Assembly: GCA_016200725.1 (NCBI GenBank)
Contig: JACQEE010000117.1
Coordinates: 1-5,979 of the forward strand
Origin: Chloroflexota bacterium
GTDB taxonomy: Bacteria; Chloroflexota; Dehalococcoidia; SHYB01
Reading direction: 5' to 3'
DNA length: 5,979 bases
Within the stretch, counting starts at the first letter, position 1. Each line of letters begins with the position of its first letter. Below are positions 1-5,613 of the stretch, piece by piece. The translations under genes and the position numbers were made by a program. The notes below the pieces were generated by a model. The model was given only the letters and a program-made list of their open reading frames with translations. It was not told the origin of the DNA and did no database searches.

Positions 1-730
1 TCAGCACCTTCGTGGTCGCCGGTCCGCCAATCGTGAGCGCTCGCACGGCGTTCGCGGTGGCCGATAGGGGCTGGTGCTCGGTATAGAGCCGCAGCCAGTG
101 CGGCATCGTCTCCGTCGGCACGAAGGCGGAGGATGCGAAGACGAGGATGGCCATGATCGGAAAGGAGGCCGCCTGGGCCGTCTCGCCATTCTGTGTGAAC
201 ATGCCTATCAAGCCGAACACCCAGATCATGGCGAAGCCGAAAAGGAGCAGCACGCCCATCCCGCCGATGAATTGGAAAACGTTGGTGTGCACGCGAAAGC
301 CCACGGCGAAGCCGACCGCCAGCATCAGGCCGATGACCCACACGTCGCGGATGAGGTCTGCGCTGGTGCGTCCCGCCAGCACGGCAGAGCGGGCCATCGG
401 GAGTGAGCGAAAACGCTCGATCAGCCCCTTGCGGATATCCTCCGCGAGGCCGACGCCGGTATTGATCGAGCCGAAGGCCATCGTCTGGATGAAGATGCCC
501 GGCATGAGGAAGTCAACATACGACACGGCGCCTGGGGGCCTGATAGCGCCCCCGAAGACGTAGCGGAAGAGCAACACGAAAATGATCGGCTGAATCGTGG
601 AGAAGACGATCAACTGCGGCTGGCGCACCACGTTGAGGAGATTGCGCCAGGTCATCGTCACCGTGTCCGAGATCGTCCACGCCAAGGGGAACCGCTGGCC
701 GGGAGGGCGCGCACCTGCGACGGTTGTCAT
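1..730 (-). CDS. ABC-2 type transporter permease, DrrB-like (3' end outside window)
   Basis: This is the membrane subunit of an ABC exporter, expected to sit in the cytoplasmic membrane and pair with the ATPase encoded just upstream. 243 residues are visible with no stop, so the C-terminus lies beyond base 1; family members are usually about 250-290 residues, so little is missing. Hydrophobic segments fall near residues 40-58, 72-92, 131-147, 155-178 and 188-206, and a sixth is expected off the edge. Residues 98-121 (EDIRKGLIERFRSLPMARSA...) form the conserved cytoplasmic loop of ABC-2 drug exporters, and the FVPTETMPHWLR stretch at 203-214 followed by QPLSATANAVR is also typical. The ATG overlaps the ATPase stop as ATGA, and the SD GGGAGG lies 6 nt upstream, so the two genes are translationally coupled. 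Family assignment is firm; the substrate (drug, lipid or peptide) cannot be read from the sequence. Confidence 0.9.
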   Translation of the reverse strand, partial: MTTVAGARPPGQRFPLAWTISDTVTMTWRNLLNVVRQPQLIVFSTIQPIIFVLLFRYVFGGAIRPPGAVSYVDFLMPGIFIQTMAFGSINTGVGLAEDIRKGLIERFRSLPMARSAVLAGRTSADLIRDVWVIGLMLAVGFAVGFRVHTNVFQFIGGMGVLLLFGFAMIWVFGLIGMFTQNGETAQAASFPIMAILVFASSAFVPTETMPHWLRLYTEHQPLSATANAVRALTIGGPATTKVL

Positions 731-1737
731 GCCTTGCCTCCCTTCTTGCCCGCAGCGACAGACTCAGGGACGGCCTTCTCCTCCGCCTTCCGCCCGGTGA
801 GCGTGAGGAATACGTCGTCGAGCGTGGGCTCGCGTACCGCGAGAGAAAGCGGCTCCAGACCGGCGCGGTCGAGGATGCGGATGGCCTCGATCATCGCCTT
901 CGCGCCATCGGTCACCTTCACTTCGACGGCTTTGCCACCGGAGTTCACATCAGTGGGCCCGAGCGCGCCGAGGGCCTTCTGGGCACGTACCGCGCGGTCG
1001 TTATCGGCCAGCGTCACCTCGACGATAACCGCGCCTAGGCGCGCCTTGAGTTCCTGCGCCGTGCCTTGCGCGATGATCTTGCCATCGTCGATGACGATGA
1101 TGCGGTTCGCGAGGCGGTCGGCCTCCTCGAGATAGTGCGTGGTAACGAGGAGCGTCGTGCCGTCGGCGACCAACTCACCGATGACCGCCCACAACTCGCT
1201 GCGGCTGCGCGGATCGAGACCCGTGGTCGGCTCGTCGAGGAAGAGCACCGGAGGACGGTGGACGAGCGCGGCAGCAAGATCCAGACGCCGCCGCATGCCG
1301 CCAGAGTAGGTGTGCGCTGGGCGGTCCGCCGCATCCGTCAGATCGAAGCGCTCGAGGAGTTCGTCGGCGCGCTGGCGTACGACCTCTTTCGGCTGGTGCG
1401 TCAGCCTGCCTACGAGGCGCAGGTTCTCACGCCCGGTCAGGTACTCGTCCACCGCGGCGTACTGCCCCGCGAGGCCGATGCGTTCGCGCACCGCCTGCGG
1501 GTCCTTGGCCACATCGATGCCAAGGACGGTCGCGCGGCCCTGGTCGGGCCGGAGAATCGTGGTCAGGATGCGGACCGTCGTCGTCTTGCCCGCGCCGTTC
1601 GGCCCGAGAAGACCCACGACCGTCCCTGCCTGCGCCTCGAAGTCGATGCCATCGAGCGCGACGACGTTGCCGAAGCGCTTGCTGAGTTTCTCGACCGCGA
1701 TGGCAGGCATGTTGGAAGGCTGGTGATTGGTGCTCAT
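727..1737 (-). CDS. ABC transporter ATP-binding protein, DrrA-like (daunorubicin-resistance type)
   Basis: This is the ATPase subunit that would power the adjacent permease; 336 residues, a normal DrrA length. Visible motifs: Walker A GPNGAGKT at 45-52, Q-loop Gln92, signature YSGGMRRRLDLA at 144-155, Walker B VLFLDEP with the D-loop (TTGLDP) at 164-176, and the switch histidine His201 in TTHYLEEAD. The form SGGMRRRLDLA together with DEPTTGLDPRSR is characteristic of the DrrA/daunorubicin-resistance group. The roughly 90-residue C-terminal extension, containing EPTLDDVFLTLTGR, is also typical of this group; a Lys/Ala/Gly-rich tail follows. The ATG at 1737 is chosen because AGGCGG lies 8 nt upstream. 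The reading frame is open to a GTG at 1776, but that would overlap the previous gene and adds residues unlike the family. With this start the gap to the GNAT/peptidase gene is 22 bp, consistent with one operon. All catalytic motifs are intact, so it should be an active ATPase. Confidence 0.95.
   Translation of the reverse strand: MSTNHQPSNMPAIAVEKLSKRFGNVVALDGIDFEAQAGTVVGLLGPNGAGKTTTVRILTTILRPDQGRATVLGIDVAKDPQAVRERIGLAGQYAAVDEYLTGRENLRLVGRLTHQPKEVVRQRADELLERFDLTDAADRPAHTYSGGMRRRLDLAAALVHRPPVLFLDEPTTGLDPRSRSELWAVIGELVADGTTLLVTTHYLEEADRLANRIIVIDDGKIIAQGTAQELKARLGAVIVEVTLADNDRAVRAQKALGALGPTDVNSGGKAVEVKVTDGAKAMIEAIRILDRAGLEPLSLAVREPTLDDVFLTLTGRKAEEKAVPESVAAGKKGGKA
737..742 (-). promoter_or_regulatory. 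Shine-Dalgarno site of the ABC permease
   Basis: GGGAGG (within AAGAAGGGAGGC) ends 6 nt before the permease ATG at 730 and lies inside the 3' end of the ATPase gene. It supports the ATG at 730 and coupled translation of the two subunits. Confidence 0.7.
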
Positions 1738-1745
1738 AGTGAGAT

Positions 1746-1751
1746 CCGCCT
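1746..1751 (-). promoter_or_regulatory. Shine-Dalgarno site deciding the ABC ATPase start
   Basis: AGGCGG lies 8 nt before the ATG at 1737. It favours this start over the GTG at 1776 and the ATG at 1710, neither of which has a comparable site. I saw no convincing promoter in the short gap before it, so the exporter genes probably depend on upstream transcription. Confidence 0.5.
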
Positions 1752-1759
1752 CGAAGGTG

Positions 1760-2959
1760 CTACAAGTTGGATGCACGATTGACGATCAAAGGTAGCGACA
1801 ACTGGCGCGCATTGCTCGTGGTGGCGGCAGGCGACACCGGCCAGTCACTTACTGGATGCATGGGACGGCTGATGAAAACCACGCTTTTGGTCACTTCGGA
1901 GCCGTAGCGGCGCATTTTTCGAAACTCAGGAATGGAGAATGCAAGATTCCTAGGTTGGGGCTTGCCGGCCTCGACGTATGGGTCCTCGTTAGGATCGTGG
2001 AAATAGACGTTTTGCTTGTCGACGCCGAGCTGCCTCGCCTCCTTCAGCAGATTGTCGTGCATCAACTTGATGACTTCTTTCTTGTCCTGGTGCCGCACCG
2101 ACGAGAGGAAGGGAATCATGCGGCTCGTGAGCATCACGCGCGTCGGGTAGCCGCGGCGCTGGGCGGCGACGGCCATGCCGAACGGCCCGCACCCGCCCAG
2201 GCCGGAGGTCATGAAGACGGTCGTAGACTCTTTCCACAACTCGATCTCCAGCGACATGTCCATCCTCAGGCGCGGCGTGAAATGCTTCATCGCCATCATC
2301 AGCGCTGCAGCCCCGCAGGTGAACTCCTGCGACTGCGGGTAGTAGGGCACATCGATGTGCGCCGCATCGCGGCCCTCTTCCTCCGGCAGCCGCTTCGTCA
2401 TCTGAATGGCGTCCGCGCCGTCCGAGTAGTAGTTCTCAATCCTGCCGATAGCGCGATAGCCCCGCGTCTCATAGAAGTGGATCGCGCGGTCGTTGTCCGG
2501 CCGCACCTCGAGGAGCATCTGCTCGCATCCCTGCGCGACCGCAGCCTCCTCGCATGCCAGAAGGAGTTTGCCGCCGAGGCCGCCGCCCTGATGCGACTGG
2601 TCGGTGACGATGGAGTAGAGGTGCCCTGTCGCGGCGTTGCCCCGCCAGAGCATGACCGCCGAGCCGCGCACCACGCCGTCGCGCTCGATAACGAACGTGG
2701 TCGCGTGCGCCTCGGTCAGGAGGTGCCGGTACTGCTCTTCAGTGAACTGGTCGAGAGGAAAGCCCTGGCGCTCCAGTTCCAGCAACTTCGGCAGGTCTGC
2801 GAGGGTTGCCTCGCGGACGCCGCCGCCCGTTCGTGGTGAGCCGAGAGCCTGCCCTGAGCGAAGTCGAAGGGAACCATGAACGGGTTTATCCCCACTCTCT
2901 CGCGAGGTAGCGGATGATGCGCTCGTAGATGTGAGGGGCTTTTCTATCTTCGTCGCCAT
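1760..2959 (-). CDS. GNAT acetyltransferase fused to a C39-like peptidase domain (probably degenerate protease half)
   Basis: A two-domain protein of up to 399 residues. Residues about 48-190 are a RimI-like GNAT fold: the acetyl-CoA loop is QGGGLGG at 124-130, followed by EVRPDNDRAIHFYETRGYR at 151-169. Residues about 201-365 match the C39-like papain-fold family (formerly DUF3335) usually fused to this GNAT domain. The nucleophile region is YYPQSQEFTCGAAALMMAM, with Cys215, and MTSGLGGCGPFG and HDP (321-323) follow. The segment between about residues 311 and 316 appears shortened: from memory, relatives carry about 45 more residues there, including PHWVVV with the catalytic His. About 34 residues after VVFISR (361-365) match nothing I know. 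The start is uncertain. The only ATG in this frame (2959) has no SD, overlaps the ligase gene by 74 bp, and the frame then reads through a repeat (residues 26-45). Relatives sit next to RLAN/ATP-grasp genes, as here, and are thought to act in peptide or amide metabolism; the substrate is unknown. Domain calls are confident, the start and activity are not. Confidence 0.85.
   Translation of the reverse strand: MATKIEKPLTSTSASSATSRESGDKPVHGSLRLRSGQALGSPRTGGGVREATLADLPKLLELERQGFPLDQFTEEQYRHLLTEAHATTFVIERDGVVRGSAVMLWRGNAATGHLYSIVTDQSHQGGGLGGKLLLACEEAAVAQGCEQMLLEVRPDNDRAIHFYETRGYRAIGRIENYYSDGADAIQMTKRLPEEEGRDAAHIDVPYYPQSQEFTCGAAALMMAMKHFTPRLRMDMSLEIELWKESTTVFMTSGLGGCGPFGMAVAAQRRGYPTRVMLTSRMIPFLSSVRHQDKKEVIKLMHDNLLKEARQLGVDKQNVYFHDPNEDPYVEAGKPQPRNLAFSIPEFRKMRRYGSEVTKSVVFISRPMHPVSDWPVSPAATTSNARQLSLPLIVNRASNL
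2826..2884. repeat. Short palindromic-ended repeat inserted at the 5' end of the GNAT/peptidase gene
   Basis: The ends form an inverted repeat: CCCGTTCGTGGT (2826-2837) against ACCATGAACGGG (2873-2884), pairing at 11 of 12 positions around a 35-nt centre. The centre contains CCCTGAGCGAAGTCGAAGGG (2852-2871). From memory this core resembles short dispersed repeats common in environmental Chloroflexota and related drafts, whose translations (SLRSGQAL, PFDFAQGRL) turn up inside predicted proteins. No second copy was seen in this window. It sits between the ligase stop (2886) and the first recognisable GNAT residue and is read through in the GNAT frame. Family identity is recalled, not searched. 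Confidence 0.55.
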
Positions 2960-3773
2960 AGCAGATCGTGGGGTTGTCGTTGACTTCGATGACGGTGTAG
3001 GTGCCGTCGTCGAGCTGCTTCAAGTCTACCCCATAGATGCCCTTGCCGATCGCGTTCGCCGCAGCGACGGCCGTCTGCAGCAGTTTCGGGTCGGCCTTCT
3101 CGACTTCGAGACCTTCGATGCCGCCGAAGATAGCGCGGCCCGTGCGGGTGTACGTCATGATCTTCCAGCGTGTTTTCGGGATCAAGTAGCGGCAGACCCA
3201 GAGTGGCTCGCCGCCAAGAACGCCGACACGCCAGTCGAACGCTGAGCGCACAAATTGCTGGGCGACGATGCGGTCGGAGCGCCGCAGGAACTTCCGGCCG
3301 ACCTTCACGAACTCATCCGGCGTCTTCACCCGCTCGACGTACATCGAGAACGAACTGTTGGGTGCCTTCAAGACGATGGGCTGCCCCATCTCGTCGAAGA
3401 GCCGGGTGCCAGTCTCCTTCGTCAGGTCGCGCGCGTCGAGGAACAGGGTGCGCGGCATGGGCACTTCGTGCTGCTGCAGGCGGCGGTACATGTGGATCTT
3501 GTCGCAGCAGATCACGATAGACTCGGGGTCGTCGATGACGCGAAGCCCATGCATCTGCGCGGTGCGCGCGGCGACGTACGAGGCGTTCATCGGGTCGGTG
3601 AGCGCCCGGATGAAGAGCGAATCGTACTTCGGCACCTTGTACATGTCGGTGCGAAAGAGCACATCGAGGCGATGCCCCAGGTGCTGGGCCACCTGCCCCA
3701 GGCGCATGATCGCGCCCATTTCTTGAGAGTCACTGATGTTGTACCTCTCGACAAACACGCCTATGTTGGCCAT
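2886..3773 (-). CDS. RimK-like ATP-grasp ligase (partner of RLAN domain)
   Basis: An ATP-grasp enzyme of 295 residues, predicted to join a carboxylate to an amine through an acyl-phosphate, using ATP and Mg2+. The N-terminal part (1-60, ending in the DSLFIRALT strand) is the pre-ATP-grasp fold. Candidate ATP-binding lysines are Lys92 and Lys136 (VLKAP). Residues 171-192 (AQQFVRSAFDWRVGVLGG...) match the AQEF...FDWRIGVLNGEP motif of RLAN-type RimK proteins. Metal-binding residues are Asp250 (GVDLK), Glu263 and Asn265 in VIEVNDNP. True RimK adds glutamates to ribosomal protein S6, but this subgroup is distinct and its substrate is unknown. The ATG at 3773 is chosen because GGAAGG lies 7 nt upstream and the protein then begins MANIGVFVER as expected; the longer open frame to 3914 lies inside the upstream gene and looks non-coding. 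It overlaps the RLAN-like gene by 13 bp. All core catalytic residues appear present. Confidence 0.9.
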   Translation of the reverse strand: MANIGVFVERYNISDSQEMGAIMRLGQVAQHLGHRLDVLFRTDMYKVPKYDSLFIRALTDPMNASYVAARTAQMHGLRVIDDPESIVICCDKIHMYRRLQQHEVPMPRTLFLDARDLTKETGTRLFDEMGQPIVLKAPNSSFSMYVERVKTPDEFVKVGRKFLRRSDRIVAQQFVRSAFDWRVGVLGGEPLWVCRYLIPKTRWKIMTYTRTGRAIFGGIEGLEVEKADPKLLQTAVAAANAIGKGIYGVDLKQLDDGTYTVIEVNDNPTICYGDEDRKAPHIYERIIRYLAREWG

Positions 3774-4456
3774 TCGACTACCTTCCGCAGGTATCCCTGC
3801 TCTGGTTTTGTGAGCGACGCGAACGGGAGCGGACCGAGGGCGCTGAACAGCATCTTGCCGTCCTGCTGCACGATCACTCTGGCCATCGCAAGCGGGATGC
3901 GGTAGACGCGCCATATCGCTTCAGCGATGGGCCGGTACTGCGGCGATCGCGTCCAGCCGAGCACGGCGCGAAACTTGGCGACGCGCGCGCCGGGAGGCAA
4001 CGTCTGACAGCAGATGGCGTAGGTGTAGTTGCGAGTCAGCGACTTGGTCATGCGCTCCGTGTGGCCGCTCTTGAGTACGAGGCTGGAGTGGGCCGGGAAC
4101 GGGTTGACGGTGTCGATGACGACAGGCGGGTCGAAGTGCTCGTTCGTGAGATAGTATTCGGCGACGGGCAGGCCGGCCATCGCGGCCTTTTCGAGGAACA
4201 AGGGAGCAACGTACGCGTCGATGGCCTCTTGGCAGGTCGGGTGGGCATTGCCGCCGTCGCTGACGAGGTCCTGCGAGCGGTAGTAGCCTGCGGTCAGATA
4301 CCGATAATCGCCGGCGAGGTTGACCAAGCAACCATCGTCGCGCAGACGGGCGATTACAGGCCGGGCAGCGGTCCGCCGGACGGATAACTCGTATGCGTCC
4401 GGCCTACTTTTGGGCCGCCCCTTTTTCTTTCGGGCGTTCTTTCGACGTTGCTGCAT
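3761..4456 (-). CDS. Stand-alone RLAN-like domain protein (RimK-like ATP-grasp N-terminal domain)
   Basis: A 231-residue soluble protein with no signal peptide or membrane segment. Residues 43-62 (CLVNLAGDYRYLTAGYYRSQ) match the hallmark of the RLAN domain, which in typical members reads roughly VINLCRSYRYxSxGYYVSLLAE. The C-terminal part, with ARVAKFRAVLGW, IWRVYRIPLAMARVIV and a final KPEQGYLRKVV, fits the rest of that domain by eye. RLAN normally forms the N-terminus of the same polypeptide as the ATP-grasp domain; here it is a separate gene overlapping the ligase gene by 13 bp, so the two products probably form a complex. Its biochemical role is unknown. Residues 4-18 are strikingly basic (RRKNARKKKGRPKSR), suggesting an extension that contacts nucleic acid, ribosome or an acidic partner. 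The ATG at 4456 has only a weak AGG 8 nt upstream. The recognition rests mainly on the GYY motif and on context, so domain identity is moderate while the gene itself is secure. Confidence 0.7.
   Translation of the reverse strand: MQQRRKNARKKKGRPKSRPDAYELSVRRTAARPVIARLRDDGCLVNLAGDYRYLTAGYYRSQDLVSDGGNAHPTCQEAIDAYVAPLFLEKAAMAGLPVAEYYLTNEHFDPPVVIDTVNPFPAHSSLVLKSGHTERMTKSLTRNYTYAICCQTLPPGARVAKFRAVLGWTRSPQYRPIAEAIWRVYRIPLAMARVIVQQDGKMLFSALGPLPFASLTKPEQGYLRKVVEWPT
3781..3786 (-). promoter_or_regulatory. Shine-Dalgarno site deciding the ATP-grasp start
   Basis: GGAAGG lies 7 nt before the ATG at 3773, inside the 3' end of the RLAN-like gene. It fixes the ligase start and indicates that the two halves are made as separate proteins, probably by coupled translation. 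Confidence 0.65.
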
Positions 4457-4461
4457 TTGTG

Positions 4462-4478
4462 TGGCCTATAACAGGCCA
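4462..4478. repeat. Inverted repeat (hairpin) in the leader of the RLAN-like gene
   Basis: TGGCCT-ATAAC-AGGCCA forms a perfect 6-bp stem with a 5-nt loop, ending 5 nt before the ATG at 4456. In the mRNA the downstream arm AGGCCA contains the only SD-like AGG, so folding could limit ribosome access. It could also be a protein-binding site; the sequence alone does not decide. Confidence 0.4.
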
Positions 4479-4488
4479 TTACAAAAGT

Positions 4489-4517
4489 ATTGTACTCCGC
4501 GCAAAGCCCTTTGCGTA
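4489..4517 (-). promoter_or_regulatory. Possible weak promoter before the RLAN-like gene
   Basis: The corA to RLAN-like gap (4457-4517) is the only intergenic space of note and is AT-richer than its surroundings. TACAAT (4494-4489) matches the -10 consensus at 5 of 6 positions, but the hexamer 17 nt upstream, TACGCA (4517-4512), matches -35 at only 3 of 6. An alternative -10-like TGTAAT lies slightly downstream. If real, it would make the RLAN-to-exporter genes a separate transcription unit from corA. Confidence 0.22.
4500..4515. repeat. Inverted repeat just after the corA stop codon
   Basis: CGCAAAG-CC-CTTTGCG is a perfect 7-bp inverted repeat (6-bp stem with a 4-nt loop as a hairpin) starting 2 nt after the corA stop. 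Read on the minus strand it is not followed directly by a T-run (CGGAGTACAATAC follows), so it is not a standard intrinsic terminator. It overlaps the possible promoter and might be an operator or a weak terminator. Confidence 0.35.
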
Positions 4518-5591
4518 CTAGTCAAGCCCCCCAGTTTTCGGCTTTTCACCCACCCCGCGGACTTTGTCGAGGTCGAACGTCAAGGGTGTCATCTTACGGA
4601 CGCCGCTCCGCCCCCAGGTGATCCAGCGCTTGCCCCAGAAGATGGCCGAGATGCCCAGCGCGAACACAGCCATGACCCCCAGCATCGAAAAGTAGCCGTA
4701 CTTCCACTTCAGTTCCGGCATATTGTGAAAGTTCATGCCGTAGATTGCAGCGATGAGCATGAGCGGCATGAAGATGACCGTCACGATCGACAGCAGCCGG
4801 ATGGACTCGTTCTGCCGGTTAGCGAAGGATGAGAGGTAGAGCATCATCGTGTGGTCGGCGCGCTCGCTGATGGCGTTGTTCACGCCTTCGACCCACACGG
4901 CGCGGTCGTAGACGTCGCGGAAGAAGCGCGCGGCGTCGGGCGATACGAGCGCGAACTCGCCGCGACTCAGGCGGTTCAGCACCTCGCGCCCAGGCGCGAT
5001 CCGGCGCTGGATCCGCACCGTTGACCGCTTGATCGAGAGCACGATGTCGAGCCGCGCCCGCTCCGGGCGCGACACGATCTCCTCTTCAAGAGCGTCTACC
5101 TCGTCCGTCAAGGTGTCCATCGCCGGGATGACGTTGGCGGTCAGCGAATCGAGCAGGCTGTGGAGCAAGTAATCCGCGCCCTTCGACATCGGGCCGCCCG
5201 TCGCCTCGACCTGCGCCTTCACCTCGTCCACGCTGTAGTGCTGAAAGTTGTGGTTGCTCACAACGTAGTTCCGGCCAAGGAAGAGATCGAGTTCGTTCGT
5301 CTCCACGACATGCGACTGGGCGCGGTAGTTCACTCCGTTGGTGAGGATGAAAAGGTAATCGTCGTAGTCGTCCACCTTCGGGGCGTGAACCAGTTCGCTC
5401 AGGCAGTCCTCTACCGCAAGGGGATGGAAGCCGAAGACGCGCCTGAGGAAGAGCGCGTCTTCCTCTTTCGTCTCGACGATGTCCAGCCAGAGCAGCCCCT
5501 GTCCAGAACGCAGTGCCTCCGCTACTGCTGCCTCGTCCAGGTCTTTATGCAGGCTATGGCCTGGAGTCATGTAGTACGCCTTGAAAGGCAT
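4518..5591 (-). CDS. corA: CorA-family magnesium/divalent cation channel
   Basis: CorA forms a homopentameric channel in the cytoplasmic membrane that takes up Mg2+ (also Co2+ or Ni2+ in some members). This copy has 357 residues. The N-terminal cytoplasmic domain shows the family motif HPLAVEDCL at 56-64, followed by the long helical stalk (about 140-260). TM1 is about 264-284, ending in the signature YGMNF (GMN at 285-287), then the periplasmic loop MPELKWKYG and TM2 at about 300-320. After TM2 come about 37 residues (KRWITWGRSGVRKM...), longer than the short basic tail usual in CorA. The ATG at 5591 is chosen because a near-perfect AAGGAGG lies 5 nt upstream; a TTG at 5609 is also in frame but would place the SD inside the gene. 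It follows the upstream membrane gene by 22 bp and is probably cotranscribed with it. GMN is intact, so it should be functional; which metal it prefers cannot be told. Confidence 0.95.
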   Translation of the reverse strand: MPFKAYYMTPGHSLHKDLDEAAVAEALRSGQGLLWLDIVETKEEDALFLRRVFGFHPLAVEDCLSELVHAPKVDDYDDYLFILTNGVNYRAQSHVVETNELDLFLGRNYVVSNHNFQHYSVDEVKAQVEATGGPMSKGADYLLHSLLDSLTANVIPAMDTLTDEVDALEEEIVSRPERARLDIVLSIKRSTVRIQRRIAPGREVLNRLSRGEFALVSPDAARFFRDVYDRAVWVEGVNNAISERADHTMMLYLSSFANRQNESIRLLSIVTVIFMPLMLIAAIYGMNFHNMPELKWKYGYFSMLGVMAVFALGISAIFWGKRWITWGRSGVRKMTPLTFDLDKVRGVGEKPKTGGLD

Positions 5592-5596
5592 CGCGG

Positions 5597-5603
5597 CCTC
5601 CTT
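5597..5603 (-). promoter_or_regulatory. Strong Shine-Dalgarno site deciding the corA start
   Basis: AAGGAGG lies 5 nt before the ATG at 5591, the closest match to the consensus in the window. It rules out the in-frame TTG at 5609 and suggests strong translation of corA. Confidence 0.8.
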
Positions 5604-5613
5604 GGCCAAGCGT

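Noticed and set aside
1738..1776. Upstream GTG start (1776) for the ABC ATPase
   Set aside because: It would overlap the GNAT/peptidase gene and adds 13 residues unlike the family, whereas the ATG at 1737 has an SD at good spacing.
1066..1782. Long open frame on the plus strand opposite the ABC ATPase (238 codons)
   Set aside because: The minus strand encodes a complete ABC ATPase with all motifs; the plus-strand product is Arg/Asp/Val-rich without a recognisable domain, as expected for a mirror frame in GC-rich DNA. The same applies to the plus-strand frames at 1856-2839, 3255-3905 and 5160-5807.
1760..1859. Extra domain at the C-terminus of the GNAT/peptidase protein
   Set aside because: About 34 residues after VVFISR show no pattern or hydrophobic segment; they look like a low-information tail, possibly former intergenic sequence.
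3774..3914. N-terminal extension of the ATP-grasp gene to 3914
   Set aside because: The added residues are Arg/Pro/Ala-rich, lie inside the RLAN-like gene, and a good SD precedes the ATG at 3773.
4500..4515. Intrinsic terminator after corA
   Set aside because: The hairpin has no following T-run on the minus strand and is short, so it is listed only as an inverted repeat.
4457..4517. Precursor peptide gene upstream of the ATP-grasp operon
   Set aside because: The gap is only 61 bp and holds no credible small open frame with a ribosome site, so no RiPP-like precursor can be claimed in this window.
5592..5609. TTG start of corA at 5609
   Set aside because: The AAGGAGG site lies downstream of it and is correctly spaced for the ATG at 5591.
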